Of a stretch of 7,694 bases of DNA, positions 1-6,393 are shown one piece after another. Below the pieces are notes generated by a model. It had not been told where the DNA came from. It was given only the letters and a program-made list of their open reading frames with translations, and did not search any database. Made by a program: the position numbers and the translations under genes. The stretch comes from an uncultured Clostridia bacterium. GTDB taxonomy: Bacteria; Bacillota; Clostridia; Oscillospirales; Acutalibacteraceae. Position 1 is the first letter of the stretch, and every line of letters begins with the position of its first letter. The stretch covers positions 1-7,694 of the forward strand of contig CAJOQU010000036.1 of NCBI GenBank assembly GCA_905236975.1, read 5' to 3'.

Positions 1-63
1 AATCCTGACGGATTTCCGAGTATTTTAACGAAGCAGAGCACAAAATTCATCCGCTAAAATCGA

Positions 64-95
64 GTTCGGATGGTCGTGCTATGCTTAAGCATAGC
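64..95. repeat. Left copy of a two-copy intergenic repeat with an 18-bp palindrome
   Basis: Bases 64-89 are the reverse complement of 7608-7633 at 24 of 26 positions. Bases 78-95 form a perfect 18-bp palindrome, GCTATGCTTAAGCATAGC. Read on the minus strand, the element lies about 70 bases after the stop codon of the DUF1015 gene. It therefore sits 3' of a gene in the same relative orientation as the right copy, which is 3' of lepB. The rest of 1-159 is AT-leaning and I see no convincing gene in it. A weak GGGTA/TACCC hairpin lies around 112-132. Membership of a dispersed genomic repeat family is inferred from only two copies. Confidence 0.65.
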
Positions 96-159
96 GACAT
101 GATAAGGCACGGGGTAAAATTCACCTCTACCCAAGCGAATGTTTTTTCAATACACCAGC

Positions 160-1359
160 CTAAAAAGATAATGCGCGGCATTCCAAATAAAAGCGTTTGT
201 CATCGGCCTCACCCATGGAAAAGGTCTTGCGCGGCAGAGAACCGCCCTCCGCCACGGCGGGGAACAGCTCGCTTTTTTTCATGCCGTCAAACAAAAAGCC
301 GATCGCGCCGTCACGCCCGGCCAGCTCGCGCACGGCGGACTCACCGTGTATGTAATCGATGGCGGCCTGCGGGTGCCGCGCCAGGTAATCGTCTAAAAAG
401 CGCTGTAAGGTGCCCACGGGCAGGGGAGCGGCCTTTTTCACCGAAATACGGCGCTCGGTACCGGCAAACAGGCAGGTGAAGGTCTGTGCCGCGGCGTCGC
501 TTGTCTCGCCGCCCGCAAAATCTAAAAATTCAGACAGCACTTGTTGCGGGTCAACCCCGAACAGGACACGGTAGATGGGTTCAAAATGCAGGGACGGGTC
601 ATGGATATTGACGATCTCGACCAACGCATAGCGCGAGCGCTCGGTCGGGTTTTGTCGGTAGCATTCTTTTGCACAGGCAAGGGAATGGTTGCCGTCGCCC
701 ACTGCAAATAAAAATCCATCGTTTTGTTCAGCCAGGTCGGCAAGCGCTTGCTGTACGGCCGCCGCGGCGGCGTCATTTAACAACGAGCCGCAGATGTGCC
801 CGCCGCCCGCGCATAAATCAAAATCATATAAGGTGCGGAAATCGGCTGCTTTTTCGGCCAGCGGTTCAATCACGGTCCGCTGCGGATCGTCGATCAACAG
901 CATCACATGCGGGATTTCAAGGCTTGCGTCCCGCCGAATCTCGACCCGGGGCGGAATGCGTTCGGCCACGGTTTCTTCGGTGGAGCGGATAGGCGCGGCG
1001 CTTTCCTTTTCAAAGCTGTAATCGCATAGATCGATCATGCCGATCATGCCGCAGCGCGTGCCGCCTGATGTTTGGCGCCGGGTATACACAAAAGCGTTTG
1101 GAAACTCCTGCAATACGCCGTTTGACAGGTATTCCTTCATGGTGGCGTTGATGGCGTGAATGCGGGTCTGCTTATCGTCATTTCCTAAATAGACCTCCGG
1201 AAAGATGATGTTCAGCGCCGAGGGCGCGTCGCCCACAAAATCGGCGAGCTTTTGCCAATAAGCGGGGTCAGAGGTGTATTGGTCGCAGGCAATGACCGCC
1301 CATTGTTCAAAATTTTGTTTTGGCAACAGAATATCTGCCGGGAGGAAAAGAGGTTTCAT
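160..1359 (-). CDS. DUF1015 family protein
   Basis: This 399-residue protein is recognisable as DUF1015. It opens with KPLFLPADILLP, has an RSTEETVAERIPPR segment at about 125-138 and a GDGNHSLACAK motif at 221-231, and ends in the conserved block PRKTFSMGEADDKRFYLE (376-393). The length is normal for the family and no frame break is seen. There is no signal peptide or membrane segment, so it is probably cytosolic. The biochemical role is not settled from anything visible here. From memory, the family often lies near serine biosynthesis genes in other Clostridia, but none is in this window. I chose the ATG at 1359 because a GGAG site lies 10 bases upstream. The upstream ATG at 1395 would start directly after the U-tract of the preceding terminator and add 12 residues (MKYENKKRSFPL) outside the family's usual start. 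The gene follows the lipoprotein gene on the same strand, but a strong terminator separates them, so it needs readthrough or a promoter I could not define. Confidence 0.9.
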   Translation of the reverse strand: MKPLFLPADILLPKQNFEQWAVIACDQYTSDPAYWQKLADFVGDAPSALNIIFPEVYLGNDDKQTRIHAINATMKEYLSNGVLQEFPNAFVYTRRQTSGGTRCGMIGMIDLCDYSFEKESAAPIRSTEETVAERIPPRVEIRRDASLEIPHVMLLIDDPQRTVIEPLAEKAADFRTLYDFDLCAGGGHICGSLLNDAAAAAVQQALADLAEQNDGFLFAVGDGNHSLACAKECYRQNPTERSRYALVEIVNIHDPSLHFEPIYRVLFGVDPQQVLSEFLDFAGGETSDAAAQTFTCLFAGTERRISVKKAAPLPVGTLQRFLDDYLARHPQAAIDYIHGESAVRELAGRDGAIGFLFDGMKKSELFPAVAEGGSLPRKTFSMGEADDKRFYLECRALSF

Positions 1360-1395
1360 AAGGGGGAAGCTCCTTTTTTTGTTTTCATATTTCAT

Positions 1396-1433
1396 AAAAA
1401 CAGCGTGGTCAGCGGTTGCCGGCCACGCCGTTT
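1396..1433 (-). terminator. Rho-independent terminator after the lipoprotein gene
   Basis: On the minus strand AAACGGCGTGG (1433-1423) pairs with CCACGCTGTTT (1408-1398), an 11-bp stem with one G-U pair. The 14-base loop contains a small inner CGG/CCG pairing. The 3' arm runs into five T residues (1400-1396). It begins 11 bases after the lipoprotein stop codon. It separates that gene from the DUF1015 gene on the same strand. Confidence 0.75.
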
Positions 1434-1444
1434 GCAGAACAGGA

Positions 1445-2197
1445 TTATTTGTAGTACGAAAACTCTACGGCGGTCACCGCGTCATCGGTGGTGTTGATGT
1501 AAACGGTGATGCCGTTCCGTTTGTCTTTTTCAGTGATGAAATAGTCCAAATAATATTCGTCTTTCGAAATACTGTAAAAATGCGAGGGCATACCAAGGGT
1601 GTCGATAATATCGGTCACAGCCATGCGGTTGGTCAGGCCGTTTACATTGAATTCCGAGAAATTGCCGGGATCGGTGTAAAAATCATTTTCAATACGGAAT
1701 TTTACAATGTTGCATTTTTTTAACTTGACCGAGTTGTTTGCGGAATTGTAAAAGGTAGCGGTGATGGTCTTGCCATCCTCCCGCTCAAAGACCGCGTTGA
1801 TCGATTCCCCGGCAAAGATGGAGGATTCCTCATCATATTCGTTTTTGTCGCTCAAGGTCCAACCGGATTTAGCCAGCGTGGCGATTTTGGTGGGAAGCGA
1901 AAAGTCGTCGCCCACATAGCGGACTTGAAATTTGAATCGTTTGCCCAAATAAACGGCGGAATAATTTTCCTCGTCATACAGGCTGATATCGACAAACTGC
2001 GACATCACCCGATCAAGCGACATGATTTCAGGCTGGGGAATGCTTTCAGCCGCGGAAGAGGAAGATGTGCTTGTACCATCGGTCTCAGAAGGCTCGCTGT
2101 GGGTGCCGTAATCTTGATCCAGCGGGTTGCAGGATGTAAGGGAAAGCACGGAAAACAGGGCGCAGCAGAGCAAAAAAAGACGGAACCTTTTTTTCAT
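1445..2197 (-). CDS. Putative lipoprotein of unknown function
   Basis: The 250-residue product begins with a lipoprotein signal peptide: MKKRFR, a hydrophobic core, then the lipobox LTSC with Cys23. It should be lipidated and held on the outer face of the cytoplasmic membrane. A low-complexity Ser/Thr/Glu linker (about 31-55) follows. Two small beta-rich segments come next: about 80-170, with a DFSLPTKIATLAKSGWTL stretch, and about 188-250, with VTDIIDTLGMPSHFY and a C-terminal VTAVEFSYYK strand. The second segment is loosely reminiscent of BamE/SmpA-like folds (a helix with a 'LG.P' turn, then strands), but I cannot assign it. I chose the ATG at 2197 because AGAGGGTGA lies at good spacing upstream. 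The GTG at 2206 is in frame but overlaps that ribosome binding site. The gene has its own promoter (2228-2256) and terminator (1396-1433), so it is probably monocistronic. No function can be stated. Confidence 0.85.
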   Translation of the reverse strand: MKKRFRLFLLCCALFSVLSLTSCNPLDQDYGTHSEPSETDGTSTSSSSAAESIPQPEIMSLDRVMSQFVDISLYDEENYSAVYLGKRFKFQVRYVGDDFSLPTKIATLAKSGWTLSDKNEYDEESSIFAGESINAVFEREDGKTITATFYNSANNSVKLKKCNIVKFRIENDFYTDPGNFSEFNVNGLTNRMAVTDIIDTLGMPSHFYSISKDEYYLDYFITEKDKRNGITVYINTTDDAVTAVEFSYYK

Positions 2198-2227
2198 TCT
2201 GCTCACCCTCTTTCGGAATCTATTTTT

Positions 2228-2256
2228 ATTGTATTCGCCTTTTTACAAAAAGTCAA
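2228..2256 (-). promoter_or_regulatory. Sigma-A-type promoter of the lipoprotein gene
   Basis: On the minus strand, TTGACT (2256-2251) and TACAAT (2233-2228) are separated by exactly 17 bases. This is near-consensus for the housekeeping sigma factor. Transcription would start near 2221, leaving a leader of about 24 bases before the ATG at 2197. The -35 box touches one copy of the duplicated TTTTTACAAAAA element (2240-2273), a candidate operator. No experiment supports this; it is a sequence match only. Confidence 0.75.
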
Positions 2257-2273
2257 CAGCGTTTTTACAAAAA
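2240..2273. repeat. Direct repeat of TTTTTACAAAAA over the lipoprotein promoter
   Basis: The 12-mer TTTTTACAAAAA occurs at 2240-2251 and again at 2262-2273. The copies are offset by 22 bp, about two helical turns, so both would lie on the same DNA face. Each copy is nearly self-complementary. The first lies in the promoter spacer and touches the -35 box, and the second lies just upstream of it. This layout would suit a regulator, but AT-rich promoter DNA produces such runs easily. Confidence 0.5.
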
Positions 2274-2314
2274 AAGACCTTTCCGGCGAAAAATTTTATT
2301 TTTATATGGAAAAT

Positions 2315-2340
2315 GATCGGCGGAAGAATTTCCGCCGATC
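2315..2340 (-). terminator. Terminator at the end of the murF-ddl-DUF378 gene group
   Basis: GATCGGCGGAA (2315-2325) and TTCCGCCGATC (2330-2340) form a perfect 11-bp stem with a 4-base loop, 23 bases after the DUF378 stop codon. On the minus strand it is followed by ATTTTCC and then AT-rich DNA, so the U-tract is modest. No plus-strand gene ends here, so it most likely terminates minus-strand transcription before the lipoprotein promoter. Confidence 0.7.
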
Positions 2341-2363
2341 AAATAGCCCAACCGGTTGTCGGA

Positions 2364-2579
2364 TCAAGCGCCTTCCGCCGTTCGAACGCTGGAGCGTTCC
2401 CGGAACAACAGCGAAATGCACCAAATGCCTGCCAGTGCGATCAGCGTGTAAATGATACGGCTTACAAGAGCCGCCGCACCGCCAAACGCCCAGGCGACGA
2501 GGTCAAATTCAAATAAACCCACAAGACCCCAGTTTAAAGCACCGATAATGACAAGGATTAAACATATTCTGTCAAACAT
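2364..2579 (-). CDS. DUF378 family small membrane protein
   Basis: This 71-residue protein has two predicted membrane helices, about residues 4-24 and 40-60. It carries the DUF378 pattern (as in Bacillus YuzA): IGALNWGLVGLFEFDLVAW, then FGG, SRIIYTLIALAG and a C-terminal polar tail. The family's function is unknown; it is a short integral membrane protein. The frame stays open much further upstream to 2732, but the true start is the ATG at 2579. It has AGGAGTGA just upstream, and the family begins at this point (MFDRI). It lies 88 bases downstream of ddl on the same strand in an AT-rich gap. I found no convincing promoter in that gap, so it may be the last gene of the ddl operon by readthrough. 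The hairpin at 2315-2340 would end the transcript. Confidence 0.88.
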   Translation of the reverse strand: MFDRICLILVIIGALNWGLVGLFEFDLVAWAFGGAAALVSRIIYTLIALAGIWCISLLFRERSSVRTAEGA

Positions 2580-2658
2580 TATTCTCACTCCTTTATGGGC
2601 AATAATAGTGTTGACCGAATATGGGAAAATATACGAAAAAGAATTTTTTAATGTAATT

Positions 2659-2691
2659 AAAAAAAATTTATAGCTTGGCGCCTTTCGCGCC
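2659..2691 (-). terminator. Possible weak terminator overlapping the 3' end of ddl
   Basis: On the minus strand GGCGC (2691-2687), GAAAG and GCGCC (2681-2677) form a 5-bp stem inside the last codons of ddl. A run of eight T residues (2666-2659) follows about ten bases later, after the stop codon. The stem is short and the spacing long, so it would be leaky at best and would allow some readthrough into the DUF378 gene. Confidence 0.3.
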
Positions 2692-3855
2692 CTTCGCACC
2701 GAACGAAACGCCCGATAAAATGTTGGTGTCAATGGTGAAGGTCAGGTTATCGCGCCCGCGCTGGCGTTTAAAGGCCAACTGCACCAAACGGTCGATCAAT
2801 TCGCGGTAGGGTACGCCGCTTGCTTCCCACAAATAGAAGGCGAGCGAACCGGGAATGGTGTTGATTTCGTTGGCATAAACGGTATCGGTATCGGTGTCCA
2901 GCAAAAAGTCGATGCGCACTACGCCGGACGCGCCCATGGCTTTAAAAATTTTGCAGGAAAGCGCCCGAATTTCTTCTGTTTTTTCGGGCGGAAGATCAGC
3001 GGGAATTTTGCGCCCAAGGGATGCCATGCCTTTACTGCCGCCCTTTTGCCCCGAAAGATATTTGTCTTCATATGACAAAATAGCGTCGTGCATGAAGGGT
3101 TCTTCGGGCACGCTGGCCTCGCAGTCGTCCGCGTCACCCAGTACCGAGCAGTTGATTTCCCGCAAAGCGGTCACCGCCGGCTCGACTAAAATGGTGTCGG
3201 CAAACGAAGCGGCCAGGCTCACGGCGGCTTCCAGCTCGGCCGCGTTTTCAACCTTGGTAATGCCCACGCTGGATCCCAAATTGACCGGTTTGACGATCAA
3301 GGGAAGCCCGATCTGCTCTGTGATCTTCGACAATATGGGTTCTTTTTCTGTTAAGTAGTCCCGCGCACGGAAGGTGATACACGGCAGTACCGGCAGCCCC
3401 GCGCTTTTCAGCACGTCTTTAAAGACGGCTTTGTTCATGCCTACGGAGGCGGAAAGCACATCGCACCCCACATAAGGCAGACCTAAGTATTCCAGATAGC
3501 CGGCCACGGTGCCGTCTTCACAGTTGGTGCCGTGCACGACAGGGAAGGCAACATCGATGCGGATCGGTTTCTTTTTGGAAAAAACGCCGCTTTTTTGATA
3601 TTTCATATATACCGCGCCCTCTTCGCGCACCAGCGCCACCGGCTCTACGGTTTTGAACAGGGCGGGCAGATCCCGGTAGTTTTCGATTTCAAACAATGCT
3701 TCACCCGTGACCATTTCACCCGATTTGGTAACATAAAGGGGCGTGACGTCATACTTGGTGCGGTCAACCGCACGCATGGCCTGCACGGCGGAGATGATCG
3801 ATACCTCATGTTCAACCGAACGGCATCCGAAAAAAAAGGCAATATTGGTTTTCAT
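2668..3855 (-). CDS. ddl: D-alanine--D-alanine ligase
   Basis: This cytosolic ATP-grasp enzyme joins two D-alanines for the pentapeptide end of peptidoglycan precursors. At 395 residues it is slightly longer than the common 300-370. Visible motifs are SVEHEVSIISA (13-23; Glu17 is the expected substrate-binding acid), HGTNCEDG (108-115), the ATP-grasp segment IVKPVNLGSSVGI (187-199), VEPAV (224-228), RIDF (314-317) and NEINTIPG (329-336). The omega-loop reads SYEDKYLSG (261-269). Its tyrosine-containing form fits D-Ala-D-Ala rather than the D-Ala-D-Lac specificity of VanA-type ligases. The start at 3855 has AGAGGG upstream, and the ribosome binding site directly follows the stop codon of the MurF-like gene, with 15 bases between the genes. 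The C-terminus ends in an unusual basic tail with three GAK units encoded by tandem 9-bp repeats. Assignment of family is firm; strict substrate choice is inferred. Confidence 0.95.
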   Translation of the reverse strand: MKTNIAFFFGCRSVEHEVSIISAVQAMRAVDRTKYDVTPLYVTKSGEMVTGEALFEIENYRDLPALFKTVEPVALVREEGAVYMKYQKSGVFSKKKPIRIDVAFPVVHGTNCEDGTVAGYLEYLGLPYVGCDVLSASVGMNKAVFKDVLKSAGLPVLPCITFRARDYLTEKEPILSKITEQIGLPLIVKPVNLGSSVGITKVENAAELEAAVSLAASFADTILVEPAVTALREINCSVLGDADDCEASVPEEPFMHDAILSYEDKYLSGQKGGSKGMASLGRKIPADLPPEKTEEIRALSCKIFKAMGASGVVRIDFLLDTDTDTVYANEINTIPGSLAFYLWEASGVPYRELIDRLVQLAFKRQRGRDNLTFTIDTNILSGVSFGAKGAKGAKL

Positions 3856-3870
3856 AGGGAAGACCCTCTT

Positions 3871-5457
3871 TCAATAAAGGTAATTATCAGGCAAATCATT
3901 TTCTAACAGTGCAACGGTATTGGCATCCGCAAGGGCGGCATAGATTGCGGCCGCTTCTTGAAAGCCGGCGGCCACATGCAGGCGATCCCGCGCAAAGCCT
4001 TGTGAAATCGCACCGTCATAAATCGGTTTGGAACGGTTTTTGCCAACCAGTATGATTATATCACAAATTTCGGCGGCGGCAATCCCCAGTTTGGTGTTGT
4101 ATTCCTCTTCCTTGTCGCCAAGCTCAACAAGCCCCGGGGTTATGATGACCTTTTGCATGTTTTCAAAGTGCGACAGCACTCTGACCGCTTCCATACAGCC
4201 TTCGGGGTTGGCGTTATAAGCGTCGTCGATCATCAAAGACCCGTTCAGCCACGGCTTCAGTTCTAAACGGTGCTCGGTCGGGCGTAGAGAGGCTGACGCA
4301 AAGCAAAGGTCACGGTCACTGACGCCAAGGGTCAGCGCCACGGCCGCCGCTCCGGTCAGGTTTAATACGCTGTGCATGCCAAGCAAAGGGCAGGAAATCG
4401 CCAATTCCCTGCCGTCAAACGACAGGGTGAAGGCTGAACCGTTCCGCCCGCAGGTAAGCCCATTTGCACAGAACGGAAAGGTCGGATTCGTGCCGTAGAC
4501 TTTGTAACGGGAAGGGTCAATGCGGCGCATCAATTCGGCACTGTCGCCGTTCACAAAAACCTCACCGCCGTTTTGCAATACCGCGTCGGCCAATTCAAAC
4601 TTGGTCGCAAACACATTGTCTACCGTGCGGAAGGTCTCTAAATGCTGGGGTCCTACCGAGGTGATGACGCCGTACCGCGGGTGAACGATGTCGCAGATCT
4701 CTTTGATATCGCCGCGGTTTTTCGCACCCATTTCGCAAATAAAAATCTGGGTCTGCGGCTGTAAATCCTGCCGGATGGTGCGCACCACGCCCATGGGGGT
4801 GTTAAAGCTTTGCGGAGTAGCCACCACATTGTATTTTTCGCTTAAAAGACGGGATAAAATGAATTTGGTCGAGGTCTTACCGTAACTGCCGGTCACACCG
4901 ATCACAATCAGATCGGGTCGCTCGCGCAAAATGCGCTTGGCGTCACGCACATACCAATGGGAAACGGCGGTTTCAAGCGGCGCGTTGACGGTGCGGCAAA
5001 ATAATGCTGTCAGCGGTGTGACAAACACAAAAATCATCAAGAAAAGGAATAAGAAAGAAGAAAGCGTACCCTTGGAAAAATGCACAGCCAACGCCAACAG
5101 AAGGTACCAAACCGCCGCCGTGGCATAAAGGCGTTTGATTCTGGCGGTGAAGACCAGTTTTTTGATCGATTTTTTTTGTGTGCTGACAGCGCGGGCAATG
5201 CGAAAGCCCAACAAAAAAGCGCACAGCATCACGCTCAAAGCAACCGGCGCTTTGAGTACTAAGAAAAAAAGCAGAACCGCTAAGACGATCTGTCCGGCCA
5301 TGGCGGGAAGAAAAGCGGTTTTGACCCACCCCCCATAGCGTGAGGGAAAGTAGGAATTTTGCTGGAGCATTTGAAACTGACGGGTTAAGGCAAAAAGCCC
5401 CGAGATCGGCAGCAGCACAACAAGAGAAAATTCTAAAAGGAACAACCAAATCTTCAT
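3871..5457 (-). CDS. murF: Membrane-anchored MurF-like Mur ligase
   Basis: The 528-residue protein has about 155 N-terminal residues rich in membrane helices (roughly 4-24, 51-70, 72-88, 111-126, 133-152), with a basic loop at 94-110. A Mur ligase core follows. Its P-loop is GVTGSYGKTSTK (187-198), with NTPMGVVRT (219-227), EMGAKNRGDI (242-251), His272 and ATKFELAD (284-291; Lys286 is the candidate carbamylated lysine). The C-terminal domain carries EHRLE (395-399), MIDDAYNANPEG (409-420), ITPGLVELGD (439-448) and the end ENDLPDNYLY. These best match MurF, which joins D-Ala-D-Ala to UDP-MurNAc-tripeptide. The standard MurF N-terminal domain that binds the UDP sugar is not recognisable; membrane helices replace it. 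Placement 15 bases before ddl supports a D-Ala-D-Ala role. The positive-inside rule puts the catalytic part in the cytosol. The ribosome binding site is AAGAAGG, 7 bases before the ATG. The main alternative is a MurF paralogue acting on another muropeptide or lipid-linked substrate. Confidence 0.87.
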   Translation of the reverse strand: MKIWLFLLEFSLVVLLPISGLFALTRQFQMLQQNSYFPSRYGGWVKTAFLPAMAGQIVLAVLLFFLVLKAPVALSVMLCAFLLGFRIARAVSTQKKSIKKLVFTARIKRLYATAAVWYLLLALAVHFSKGTLSSFLFLFLMIFVFVTPLTALFCRTVNAPLETAVSHWYVRDAKRILRERPDLIVIGVTGSYGKTSTKFILSRLLSEKYNVVATPQSFNTPMGVVRTIRQDLQPQTQIFICEMGAKNRGDIKEICDIVHPRYGVITSVGPQHLETFRTVDNVFATKFELADAVLQNGGEVFVNGDSAELMRRIDPSRYKVYGTNPTFPFCANGLTCGRNGSAFTLSFDGRELAISCPLLGMHSVLNLTGAAAVALTLGVSDRDLCFASASLRPTEHRLELKPWLNGSLMIDDAYNANPEGCMEAVRVLSHFENMQKVIITPGLVELGDKEEEYNTKLGIAAAEICDIIILVGKNRSKPIYDGAISQGFARDRLHVAAGFQEAAAIYAALADANTVALLENDLPDNYLY

Positions 5458-5472
5458 GTAAAAACCTTCTTT

Positions 5473-6231
5473 TTAAGGAATGAAACTGCGCAAAATTGCG
5501 GCTGTTTGCGCCGGTTGCTCGCAAAAGGCGTAATGTCCGGCGCCTTTGATGACGCAAAGCCCGCAGTCGGGAATCAGGCTTTCCATGATTTTCGCGTCCG
5601 AAAGTGGGGTCGCGGTGTCGTTTTCGCCCCAAATCAACAGGGTGGGGCAGGTGATCTTGCCGATCTCACCGCGCAAGTCGGTGTTGACCAGTGAAACCAT
5701 GGTTTTGCGCAACACCTCGGGCGCGGCGTTGTAATCGGCCGAACCGTAATGCCGCCGTGCTTTATCAAGCAGAGCGGCCGAATGATTTTTAATGACCGGC
5801 AGGGAAAGTAATTTTTTAATGATCTTAAAATTTCGTGCCCGCATTTTTTGCTGTAGGGTCTTTTTGGGGATCACCCCCGCCGCGTCCAACAGCACGATTT
5901 TAGGGGGCGAAACAAGACCGGCCGCCGCCATTCTTAAAATCACGCGCCCGCCGTGGGAATGCCCGATCAAAATAGGATTTTCAAGCCCGGTGGCTTTGAT
6001 AAAGGCAAGCACCAAATCACAATAATCCTCTAATGTCCAGGGTTCTTTCATGGTGTCGGACCCGCCGCAGCCGGGGAAATTCATGGCCACCAACCGGCAG
6101 CGGTCGCTCAGCGCCGCCATAAGGCCTTTATACACTTCAAACGAAGAACCCCAACCATGTAAGAGCAGCACGGGCACACCGGCGCCTTGCTCGGTATATT
6201 CAATGTTTAAGCCGTTTATCAATAGCTGCAT
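5473..6231 (-). CDS. Alpha/beta hydrolase fold protein
   Basis: The 252-residue product has the full alpha/beta hydrolase layout. There is an oxyanion-hole segment LLLHGWGSS (22-30), a nucleophile elbow GHSHGG with Ser92 (90-95), an acid in WGENDTATP (Asp205) and a catalytic histidine in GAGHYAF (His233). A cap region of about 120-185 lies between strands 6 and 7. There is no signal peptide, so it is probably cytosolic. The substrate cannot be read from sequence; esterase, lipase, peptidase or C-C hydrolase activity are all possible. The ATG at 6231 is chosen because AAAGGGG lies 7 bases upstream and the fold begins there. The open frame extends to 6420, but that extension runs through promoter-like AT-rich DNA. 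It is the first gene of the group with the MurF-like ligase and ddl, 15 bases before the ligase gene. This suggests a link to cell-wall precursors, which is inference only. Confidence 0.9.
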   Translation of the reverse strand: MQLLINGLNIEYTEQGAGVPVLLLHGWGSSFEVYKGLMAALSDRCRLVAMNFPGCGGSDTMKEPWTLEDYCDLVLAFIKATGLENPILIGHSHGGRVILRMAAAGLVSPPKIVLLDAAGVIPKKTLQQKMRARNFKIIKKLLSLPVIKNHSAALLDKARRHYGSADYNAAPEVLRKTMVSLVNTDLRGEIGKITCPTLLIWGENDTATPLSDAKIMESLIPDCGLCVIKGAGHYAFCEQPAQTAAILRSFIP

Positions 6232-6271
6232 GACCACACCCCTTTCATAAAAGGAACAGAATACTTTTGTT

Positions 6272-6280
6272 ATTATATCA
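6272..6280 (-). promoter_or_regulatory. Extended -10 promoter for the hydrolase-murF-ddl operon
   Basis: On the minus strand TGATATAAT (6280-6272) is a perfect extended -10 element, TGnTATAAT. The -35 position (about 6300-6295) reads TTCTTT, a poor match, as is common when an extended -10 is present. Surrounding DNA is very AT-rich. A start near 6265 gives a leader of about 34 bases before the ATG at 6231. The divergent region 6232-6535 holds this promoter, the rplS promoter and the rplS leader; I see no gene in it. Confidence 0.6.
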
Positions 6281-6358
6281 AATTGTAAAACAAAAAAGAA
6301 GAGTTTTTTGAAAATTTTCCGTATTTCCGTTAAATCTTTACAAAAAAATAAAAAATGC

Positions 6359-6387
6359 TTGATTTTTGAAAAGCGTTGTGATAGAAT
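6359..6387 (+). promoter_or_regulatory. Promoter of rplS
   Basis: TTGATT (6359-6364) and TAGAAT (6382-6387) are separated by exactly 17 bases, a good sigma-A match. Transcription would begin near 6394, giving a leader of about 140 bases before rplS, far longer than a ribosome binding site needs. An AT-rich stretch lies upstream and includes TTTACAAAAA (6337-6346), also found in the duplicated element at the lipoprotein promoter. Confidence 0.72.
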
Positions 6388-6393
6388 AGGAAA

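Noticed and set aside
81..479. Plus-strand 132-codon open frame antisense to the DUF1015 gene
   Set aside because: It starts inside the palindromic repeat, is low-complexity and rich in Arg/Pro/Ala, and mirrors a clear conserved gene on the other strand.
1360..1410. Promoter for the DUF1015 gene (CTGACC, 17 bases, TATGAA on the minus strand)
   Set aside because: Only 4 of 6 bases match in each box and it overlaps the terminator stem; too weak to list as a feature.
2580..2667. Separate promoter for the DUF378 gene in the gap after ddl
   Set aside because: Several TATA-like words occur in this AT-rich stretch, but none has a convincing -35 box at proper spacing.
2668..3855. Ddl as a vancomycin-resistance D-Ala-D-Lac ligase
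   Set aside because: The omega-loop SYEDKYLSG is of the tyrosine-containing D-Ala-D-Ala type, and no vanH, vanX or vanRS-like gene is nearby.
4973..5632. Minus-strand 219-codon open frame overlapping both the MurF-like and hydrolase genes
   Set aside because: It lies in another frame across two well-supported genes and resembles no family I know; it is a shadow of GC-rich coding sequence.
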